From Delphinapterus leucas (Eukaryota; Chordata; Mammalia; Artiodactyla; Monodontidae), in assembly GCF_002288925.2 (NCBI RefSeq), contig NW_022098049.1:7579991-7643990 (forward strand): a stretch of 64,000 nt of DNA, read 5' to 3'. The notes below the pieces were generated by a model. That model saw nothing but the letters and a program-made list of their open reading frames with translations. It had not been told where the DNA came from and ran no database searches. Shown in pieces: positions 56,321 through 64,000 of the stretch. The translations under genes were made by a program, and so were the position numbers. Numbering within the stretch: the first letter of the stretch is position 1; the number at the start of each line of letters is the position of its first letter.

Positions 56321-57609
56321 GCCACATCAGTGAAGTGGAGCGCTGTGGGCTATCAGAAGGCTCGAGGAGGAGGTGGCATGTGTCACTGATGCCGTGGCTC
56401 CCTGCCTACCTCCCAGGGCACATCCTTTCCTGCTGGGGACTGAGGAACGAGCGAAGCCCCAGCACACCAATGCATGATGGAATATGCAAGGAGCTTGCTT
56501 TTACAGGCCTGCTATCATGACGGTAGGACTCAGGGCCTGCCTGCAAAACCTGAGAATTCAGCTGCCTGCAAGGGCCACACTTCTCTACTTCCATTCTTTT
56601 ATTTTATCCAACAGCCAACACTGCACCAGGATTCCCGATTTAAGTAGAAAGAAACTGAAACGCCTGGAGCAATTTTCCACCCCAAATTAACACAGGCTTG
56701 ATGCACAGCACGAACAGACTGACGTGTCTGAATGATGGTCAGTGCAACACTGCTGAGCTCCTGTTGAAACCACTTCCATCTTCCCTGCAAGAGGCTGGAC
56801 CAGCCTACTTGCCCTCAGCAAGCTGAATTAACAGTGTTCATCTGGGGGTCGGCAAAGGGTACAGAAAACACTAAACGAATATAAATGTTCTAAACTTGAA
56901 CGTATTCAGACAGCCAGACGGCGAACGTGCAGCAACAGATTCTCCCATGATGATCCCGACATTTAAACGCAAAGCACGAACTTAATGCATCTCTCCACAG
57001 CACGTTATCGAGCCCTGGGACTTGAAAATGATCCCACAGGAGAGATTCAGAGATTCACAGTGGCCTATTTCTTCAAGATCTCTTTCCTTCCCAAGTCACC
57101 TGAACTTCGCCCTTCAGACACGGCTCGTCAGGCGAACCGTGGCTGTTCCTCCACCGCCGCCGTCAGTCTCTGCGCCGCGGCAGCACAACTCACTGGGAAG
57201 AAATGGGTGGGTGCTCCCGGAAGCCAGCACGGAGTAGCTCTCTGCGCAGATGTAATACATAATCTCCCTGCACGCTGGTTCCACCAAGATCTGTCCTTGG
57301 GCTTGAGACTGCGGCACTATTTGAAGAGTGGGTGACAACTATGGCCCCACACTTGGTCTGTCTTCCAACGGCTTTGCTCAGATAAGTCGCTCATTCCCTC
57401 TGTCCCTCGCAGGCCGCTGCTGCTGTCCCCTGAACAGCCCCGGGGACCTCAGAGAGCTGTGGGAGCAGGGCTCGGGCTGGGGTCTTCCTCAGCGGCTCCA
57501 GGGGCACCTCACAGCACAGGCATGTAGCCCACACAGCTGAAGACGTCACGTGACCTCTTAATTCTATGACCCCCACATGACTACTGAGATGGTTAAAGAG
57601 GCCCAATGT
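56321..57609. other. Unassigned, with a CpG cluster
   Basis: A cluster of eleven CpG lies in about 72 bp (57107-57179). No promoter motif, exon or repeat was recognised around it. Confidence 0.45.
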
Positions 57610-57962
57610 GAGTGTCGCCCGTGATAATGAAAACAACTTAAATGTCCAACAGCAGCAAGATGGTTGCTAAGTTAAGGGACATCCACATAACAGAAAACTG
57701 TGCAGCCATTAAGTAGTTTGGAAATGTCCAGAATAAGCAAATCCATAAAGACAGAAAGTTGACTGGTTGAGGGACTGGGGTGTCTGGGGGAAAAAGGGGA
57801 ACGACTGACTGCTAATGGGTCCAGGGCTTTTGTGGAGGTGACAAAGGTGTTCTAAAACTGTCTGTACAACTCTGTGATTATGCTAAAAACCACTGAATCG
57901 TATGCTTTCAATGGAAGCAGAATGGTATGTGAGTTCCATCTCTATGAAGCTGTTGTTAAAAA
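57610..57962 (+). mobile_element. L1M-type LINE 3' region
   Basis: gaaaacaacttaaatgtccaac, acatccacataacagaaaactgtgcagcc, ggcttttgtggaggtgacaaagg, tgctaaaaaccactgaatcg and the end gctgttgttaaaaa fit an old L1 3' end. Confidence 0.75.
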
Positions 57963-58154
57963 TGGTGGTCTGGGAGACTAATGGCATAGAGAAATGCTCA
58001 TTATAATGTTAAGGGGAAATGGCAGGTTTTAAAACAGATTATTTAATAGGATCCCAGCTTCGTAAAAAATTTAGAAAACAACACACACACATTCACAGGT
58101 TTATTACCTTCTTCTAATTCTTCTACCATTACCGAGCAATTAAACCATGCACCA

Positions 58155-58350
58155 GCCACCGTAGTATTTTCCATGCATTTCCCCTCTACTGTCACAACAG
58201 CTGTGTGAACCTGGTACTGAGATAGATGAGGAAACGGTCACGACACATGGACACAAAAAGACTCTGACCAAGTCCACGCAGTTGGTACATGGTAGTACAG
58301 CGGGGATTCAAAACCGGGACTGTCAGACCGAAACGTAGATGCTCTCAATC
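58155..58350 (-). mobile_element. MIR-family SINE
   Basis: catttcccctctactgtcacaac, actgagatagatgaggaaacgg, ctgaccaagtccacgcagttgg and gggattcaaaaccgggac on the minus strand. Confidence 0.65.
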
Positions 58351-58436
58351 ATGATTTAACAGTGGCTGACAGTTCAGAGTAGTGAAAGCACAGGTGACTT
58401 AACCTTTACATTATTCTTGTTATAAAAACCTGTATT

Positions 58437-58650
58437 GGGCTTCCCTAGTGGCGCAGTGGTTGAGAGTCCGCCTACCGATGCAGGGGACATGGGTTCGTGC
58501 CCCGGTCCGGAAAGATCCCACACGCCGCGGAGCGGCTGGGCCTGTGAGCCGTGGCCGCTGGGCCTGCGCATCCGGAGCCTGTGCTCCGCAGCGGGAGAGG
58601 CCACAACAGTGAGAGGCCCGTGTACCACAAACAAACAAACAACAACAACA
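58437..58650 (+). mobile_element. Short-type CHR SINE
   Basis: Near-consensus short type with gggttcgtgccccgg and a caaacaaacaaacaac tail. Target-site duplication aaaaacctgtatt (58424-58436) and aaaaacactgtatt (58651-58664). Confidence 0.97.
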
Positions 58651-58664
58651 AAAAACACTGTATT

Positions 58665-59385
58665 AATTTTGGACTAAGGGAGGAAAAGAAATATATGTAA
58701 TTTTGCCGAATAAGAGTAAGAGGTTCTAAGCATCCGTCATCTGTGGTAGGCCCTGGGCACAAACACCACCTTGACCACGTAACATCGCACCGAATTATTT
58801 CCAAGAGGGAGATGGGCAGCGTTAAGGCAAAAAGCTGTAAAAACCCAATTAATTAGTTATGGCTCAGTACAGACTGTTAACAGTTGGAAGAGAGAAAGCC
58901 TGCTAGACTAGCTGGAAGTTCAGGGCAACAGGTTCCCTGACCAGACTTCTGGTTGCTGGAACATGGCATCCGCTTAACTGTCCCCTTGAGGCCCTTGCTG
59001 CTCTGAGGGCCCTTGTTTCAATTCAGACCTGACGGTGGTGCTCTCCCTCACCCTGAATTCAGTACCGAGGGTGGGTGAGCCCTCCAACTGCCCGAAGGCT
59101 GGCACTGTCCCCACTCCCGCTGTCACTGCCCCTTCTCTGGGTCACACAACAATCGTTCCCTGAGTCACTTCTATAAAATGACTTCCAGCTCTGTCCGTGC
59201 TGGGCTCGGCCACTCCTCTCAAATGTGGCACCCCACTGCGGCGCAGACATGGCTGGGAGCCTCCCTTGTGGGACGGCATCGAGCTCCCCAGCCTCGACTC
59301 ACCTCCTTGCACAACGGCCACATGGCCGGGTGCGGAGCTAGGATCCAGGCCCCGGGATTTCTGCATTCCACTTCTAGGGGCTACT
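58665..59385. other. Unassigned non-coding
   Basis: No gene or repeat recognised; overlapping frames on both strands near 59060-59546 reflect GC content. Confidence 0.4.
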
Positions 59386-59387
59386 GT

Positions 59388-59520
59388 GTGAGAGGCCCTC
59401 GGAGGTCAGCTGGTCTCAGTCCATCATCTGACAGGTGTAGAAAGGGGCCTGGGTGGGTGGCTGTGCGACCCGCTCAAAGCTCCACTGGTGACACTGGTCT
59501 CCTAACTCCAGATCTCCTGT
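59388..59520 (-). mobile_element. MIR-like fragment
   Basis: catcatctgacaggtgtagaaag, gcgacccgctcaaagctcc and ggtctcctaactccagatc, on the minus strand. Confidence 0.5.
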
Positions 59521-60149
59521 GCAAACGTGTTACTGGCTCATATTAATTGGGTACCAAAAACTCCAGGTGCTTTCAAAATTTTAAAGTTATCCTTTACATT
59601 TTAAGAAAAAAAGAGCTCTAAAATAGAAACTAAATAGGAAGGCATAAAAATGCACTAATCCTTTCAATAAAAAAATGTTTGCCCACCTATGATATCCTGC
59701 ACTTCTCTGCTGGGGCAGCCCCTGACAGTGCCATCCTAAGTTCTCCTCGGAGAAAACCGCCAGGGCTCAGTGAGGAGCCACATTTATTAATCAACTGGGG
59801 CAACACAGCCCTATTTTTTCAAATAATTTTTAAGTCAACACACCCAGCAGCCCTAAATCAACATCTCCCTCCTGTCCTGCCTCCACAGTGAGGGATGTTT
59901 GATGTTACAGCTACTGCCCTAGCTTTCAAGGAGAGAGGGTTGTAATCTAATTCCTCAATTTGTCAAACAGGACATTTTCATTGCAGCTGGACCCAGATGG
60001 AAATGAATCTCTTCCACACACACCCCCAACAAAACATAAAACATAAAAGGCATTTAACAGAGAAAGACAGAGAGAGAGATTGATTGCTTCATCAAGTCAA
60101 ACCGAACAGGCATGAAATAAAGCCGATACCATCGCCATGGGGATGCTGC
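59521..60149. other. Unassigned non-coding
   Basis: A GA-type short run lies near 60061-60080. No gene recognised. Confidence 0.45.
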
Positions 60150-60760
60150 CCCCTTCTACCCACATGGAAGTCGGCCTCCATTCCACCCTGTACCGTTCCA
60201 CCTTGGCCCTTTGCTCAAAGGGTGTCCTCTGCCTGGAATGCTCCACTCATCTTGTCCTTCATGGTCTAGGTCAGAAAGGATGGTCTAAGGGCTTCCCTAG
60301 TGGCGCAGTGGTCGAGAGTCCGCCTGCCGATGCAGGGGACGCGGGTTCGCCCCCTGGTCCGGGAGGATCCCACATGCCGCAGAGCGGCTGGGCCCGTGAG
60401 CCATGGCCACTGAGCCTGCACGTCCGGAGCCCGTGCTCCGCAACGGGAGAGACCACAACAGTGAGAAGCCCGCGTACAGCAAAAAAAAAAAAAAAAAGAA
60501 AAGAAAAAAAAAGAAAGGACGGTCTAAGATCTCCCCAGTTGGAACCAGCTGTGGCTTCACTTGCACTCCCAGAGCGATGCGAACCATCTTCACAGCACTG
60601 CTCACAATCCCTGCCACGTTATAGTTACCTCTGTACCCTCTCCCTAGTCCCCATTCACCTGTGAACACCTTCTGGGCAGAAATCATGTCTAATTCATTCT
60701 GTTACTTCCCCCTCAGCGTCCACCACCAAACGGGCACACAGCAGGTGCTCAAACAATGCC
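60150..60760 (+). mobile_element. L2 LINE 3' region, split by a SINE
   Basis: Left: tcaaagggtgtcctctgcctgg then aatgctccactcatc. Right from 60528: gtgaacaccttctgggcagaaatc, attctgttacttccccctcagc, cacagcaggtgctcaaac. The two parts join across the SINE. Confidence 0.7.
60289..60511 (+). mobile_element. Short-type CHR SINE inserted in L2
   Basis: Short-type body with cgggttcgccccctgg, which has a change in the B-box area, and a long A-rich tail. Target-site duplication agaaaggatggtctaa (60273-60288) and agaaaggacggtctaa (60512-60527), one mismatch. Confidence 0.97.
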
Positions 60761-61145
60761 AGAATCCAATTAAACTGAACTTAGTCTGCTGTGAGGCCTT
60801 CCCGAACACTTAAGATTTACATTGCCAACGGGGAATTTGTCCTGTGGGTAAGCTTTGTGATGGATCACTGTTTCCTTTCCCATATTAACTGTGTATTTAT
60901 GTCTGTATGTGGGGTGGGGAGAGAGTACAGGATTCTTTCAAATAAATCCATGGTTTATTTTTTGTCATCTGAGAATTCAGCCTACCTTTATATACAATCC
61001 TTCTTGAGCCTATTAAAGTGCCTCAAATTGAAAATTATTCAAAAGGCCATGAAGAATATGTTGAATCCAATTCATTGTCCCTATGGAGTACTTCTGAAGG
61101 TGCAAACTCATTTCACTTCTACTCTCACTTTTTTCTCAGCAGCAG
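60761..61145. other. Unassigned non-coding
   Basis: A 143-codon plus-strand frame (60791-61222) runs partly through the following MIR and is not a supported gene. Confidence 0.4.
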
Positions 61146-61149
61146 CCTG

Positions 61150-61350
61150 GTACAGTGTGCCAAAAATGGGCTTTGGCATCAGAAAAATCTCGGCTCAAAA
61201 CCTGAATCCGTCATTTTTTTAGCTGTGACCTAAGCTAGGCTAACTTTCCCGAGGTGCACAATGAAGGTAAAACTACTTCCCAGCAGATTTATGTAAAGGA
61301 GACACAGAATATATAAAGCACCTAGAACCTAGCAGACACACATTCCATTG
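61150..61350 (+). mobile_element. MIR SINE, diverged
   Basis: gggctttggcatcagaaaaatc, ttagctgtgacctaagctagg and tataaagcacctagaacctagc. Confidence 0.65.
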
Positions 61351-61424
61351 GCAGCTAATCTTAAATTTAAATGTGGTGGGTTCCAATGTTAAGGAAGAGG
61401 GGAGGGATTCTTTAGTTAAGGAAG

Positions 61425-61862
61425 AGAAGAGGGGTGTACATATAAAAGTGAATCACGGGCTTCCCTAGTGGCGCAGTGGTTGAGAATCTGCCTGCTAATG
61501 CAGGGGACACGGGTTCGAGCTCTGGTCTTGGAAGATCCCACATGCCGGGGAGCAACTAGGCCCGTGAGCCACAACTACTGAACCTGCGCGTCTGGAGCCT
61601 GTGCTCCGCAACCAGAGAGGCCGCGACAGTGAGAGGCCCGCGCACCGCGATGAAGAGTGGCCCCCGCTTGCCGCGACTAGAGAAAGCCCTCGCACGGAAA
61701 AGAAGACCCAACACAGCCAAAAATAAATAAATAAACAAATATGGGGTTTAAAAAAGAAGAAAAAAGAATATTATTTATGTTTTAAAAAAAAAACTGAATC
61801 ACTGTGCTGTAGACCTGAAACTAACATGATATTGTAAATCAACTATACTTCAATTAAGAAAA
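61425..61862 (+). mobile_element. L1 3' end, split by a SINE
   Basis: Left: tgtacatataaaagtgaatcac. Right from 61803: tgtgctgtagacctgaaactaac, attgtaaatcaactatacttc, then an A run. It is the terminal block of the whale/ruminant-type L1. Confidence 0.75.
61457..61794 (+). mobile_element. CHR SINE with mixed long/short features
   Basis: 5' end gggcttccctagtggcgcagtgg and gggttcgagctctgg as in the long type. The middle cctgcgcgtctggagcctgtgctccgc and gagaggcccgcgcaccgc follow the short type. It then continues into the long-type 3' part (gaagagtggcccccgcttgcc, cagccaaaaataaataaat). Target-site duplication tgaatcac at 61449-61456 and 61795-61802. Confidence 0.93.
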
Positions 61863-61869
61863 AAAAAAG

Positions 61870-63189
61870 ATCCACCAAAGGTGACAAGTAGAAAGATGGA
61901 GGTCCAAAGCCAGAAAACCACAGAGTGGGTCCTTGAATATTTCTTTGGCCCCAAGGTCTAGGATTGCTCGCTCAGAACCACTATGTCCAGAGACAGTGTG
62001 ATGGAATAACTTACAATATAAGGATGACACAGAGAACAGAAAATACTGCTATGGCTACTATTTCAAATCCAAGAGCAAAAGCCTCTCTTTGAGGCTTCTC
62101 TGTTTATTTCGTTCGGGGTCATATTTTTCCTTGGGTCATATTATTTCAGGACCATTATCTGGAATTTTTCATTCAACTTTGACCAAACGATCTGATTTGT
62201 CAGAGCTTCTGGAGAAACTTCTTGCTTCTGCTCTTCATTTTTACAGTGCTGTCACTGAAGACACTGAATGCTTGGGCGGTCCCAGGTCTCCACGCCCATC
62301 ACCACTGGCAGTGGGTCCAATGGAAACACTCTAGCTCCCTCATGCCCTGCTGAGTAAAGGAAACCTCACTTGGCCCAGAAACATATCCACCCCATCCGTA
62401 CTTTTGAATATTCAATCCCATTTCAAGTTAAATCACTAGATTCTGTGATTATATAACTGTATTTTAGCTTATGTTATCGTTGTTTGTATCAAATAAAAAT
62501 TAATACAAAGAACTAATTTTACTTCAACACTTTAAAAATTTTATAATTCCAAACCCAAATGGAATTCAACATCAGTAGCAATGCTTTTGGGAGTATTCCA
62601 GAATGCAAAAGGACTTTTCTTTTTCATATTAAAAAGATGTTTTTCTTTCTCCTAAATAGCTGAGAATAGAATAAAAAGGCTCCCTCTCTAGTAAATCTCA
62701 CCCTAATTTACATTCTACTTCTCCCTTATCACTGCTTTCAAGTCAAAGGGTGATCTTTATTCATTTCCCCACAAGGAGAAGCCCACAACATGCCAATGGC
62801 TGTCCATTACATGAAGGCACAATTTTCATTTCATTTTTATAAAAAATACTTTAGAAAATGTTTTTTATATAAAAAAATCAACGAATCTATAGTGGCTAGA
62901 GAGAAATGTCTTTTAAAATGGAAAATAAAGTGATGAGTGGTCTAAGGAAAATGTCTTCACATTACAGAAAAAACTATAAATAACAACATTCACAAAGATT
63001 CTAACATAAAACCGTTCAACCTTTCAGGATGAACGTTTGTTTGGAGGCCAAGCCAGTCATGCTCTCAAGCCTCAAGGGGAAATTACGATGATACATCTGC
63101 TATAGACTATCTTTCTACCTCTCACTTCCTAAATGCTCTCCCCCATCCAAACCAGTTGGATTACTTAAAAGGGTAATTTCCAAAGAATT
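61870..63189. other. Unassigned AT-rich non-coding
   Basis: No exon or clear repeat recognised; an 81-codon frame at 62089-62334 has no protein signature. Confidence 0.45.
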
Positions 63190-63310
63190 ATAACCCAAAA
63201 TACTAACTTTGATCATCTTCAGGTGATGGAATTATAGGCGACTTTTATTTTCTCCTCTATTTCTTCAATAAACAGGCACGGTTATAATAAAAATAATAAT
63301 AAAAAAGTTA
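63190..63310 (+). mobile_element. Old L1 3' end fragment
   Basis: cttcaggtgatggaattatagg, cgacttttattttctcctc and ggttataataaaaataataat fit an old L1 end. An AAT-rich run closes it. Confidence 0.5.
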
Positions 63311-63399
63311 TGACAGGGCATTTCCCATCCTGAAGCAGAAAGGTCTATATCCAATGGTCACAGTATCAGAAGTTTAATATTTTCGTGGATCATATTGAT

Positions 63400-63760
63400 A
63401 AAATGAAGCTCCATCACAGACTATTAGATGTATTTATGCATTCAGCACTATTTCTGGAGGACCCGTTACGCGGCGAGCATGGTGCTGTCCCACAGAAGCT
63501 GCAACTACAGAAGGCGTCCACCACCACCAGCAAAGTCCCAAGAAGCCCCACAGGTGCTGGGCAAGGTGTGCACAGGGACAGGGAACAACAGCTGGGAAAG
63601 GTCTTTTCCAGTGGTGACATCTGAGCTCAGTCCAGAAAGATGAGTAGGTGCTCATCTGGTCCAGGGGGAAGAAAGTGGGGAAGGAGGCCAGGAGACTCGA
63701 AACAGCAAGATGCTTTCCAGTTGCTCCCGCGCCTTCAGGCAGCAGGGAAGGAGGACAGAG
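63400..63760 (-). mobile_element. L2 LINE 3' region
   Basis: tatttatgcattcagcactatttc, cccgttacgcggcgagcatggtgctg, ggtgacatctgagctcagtcc and gaaagatgagtaggtgctc match the L2 reverse complement. Short frames on both strands here are not genes. Confidence 0.65.
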
Positions 63761-64000
63761 GGGCACAAGACTCTAGGTCTGGCGGCCAAAGGAGAGTGAA
63801 CATTGTCCCATAAACCAAGCAGAGCTACTGAGACCCACATATATGGAGTTACACCTGTATTTCAAGGTAACAAAAATCGGGTGTATCAAGTACGCTTCTT
63901 GGGTAACGGAAAAAGAAAAGCATGTGATGAAATGCTATCACAAAACTGCAGCTCTTCATTCACTACTGAAGTCTTCTATAAGCCTCAGCCTCCCAAGAGC
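63761..64000. other. Unassigned non-coding window end
   Basis: No gene or repeat recognised. Confidence 0.4.

Noticed and set aside
60137..60664. 175-codon open frame on the plus strand
   Set aside because: It joins L2 and SINE sequence across the insertion point.

Overview
The window reads as gene-poor nuclear DNA from a whale or dolphin, probably a toothed whale. The main evidence is a dense set of tRNA-derived SINEs of the CHR group (Cetacea/Hippopotamus/Ruminantia). They have the typical 5' end (gcttccctggtggcgcagtg), a central B-box-like motif (gggttcgtgcccc or gggttcgagccc) and A-rich tails. I count 18 copies. No BovB or Bov-tA-type ruminant repeats were seen, which argues against a ruminant. 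Family names here are from recognition by eye; RepeatMasker with a cetacean library would be decisive.

No protein-coding exon, tRNA gene, rRNA gene or other functional RNA gene could be supported. Open reading frames above 100 codons either run through SINE, L2, MIR or DNA-transposon sequence, or show no recognisable protein signature. The DNA could be intergenic or lie inside a large intron; the sequence alone does not decide this.

Layout: 0-10 kb holds one short SINE, an L1M 3' end, a small Tigger/MER2-like element and a cluster of three minus-strand CHR SINEs (7.6-9.9 kb). 10-19 kb is mostly old MIR and L2 fragments, a TATC microsatellite at 15.4 kb and one SINE at 16.7 kb. 19-22 kb has a 5'-truncated ruminant/whale-type L1 (minus strand) and two same-orientation SINEs 600 bp apart. 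22-36 kb is mainly MIR and L2, with a MER20-like DNA transposon split by an L1 (30.2-31.0 kb) and an L2 split by an L1 tail (31.6-32.2 kb). 36-53 kb holds more MIR, L1M ends, MER5A and three SINEs. 53-64 kb has a 100-N assembly gap in the tail of a SINE, a minus-strand SINE with an internal 54-bp tandem duplication, L1M and L2 pieces and three more SINEs.

The insertions give a relative history: MIR, L2 and MER elements are oldest, L1M ends cut into them, and CHR SINEs cut into L2 and L1. Most SINEs keep clear target-site duplications, so they are true retroposition events. I did not find an undescribed biological system. The most notable items are a 50-bp near-identical segment at two sites 1.68 kb apart, an assembly gap that can be explained as only a poly-A tail, and a SINE copy with features of both the long and short CHR types.
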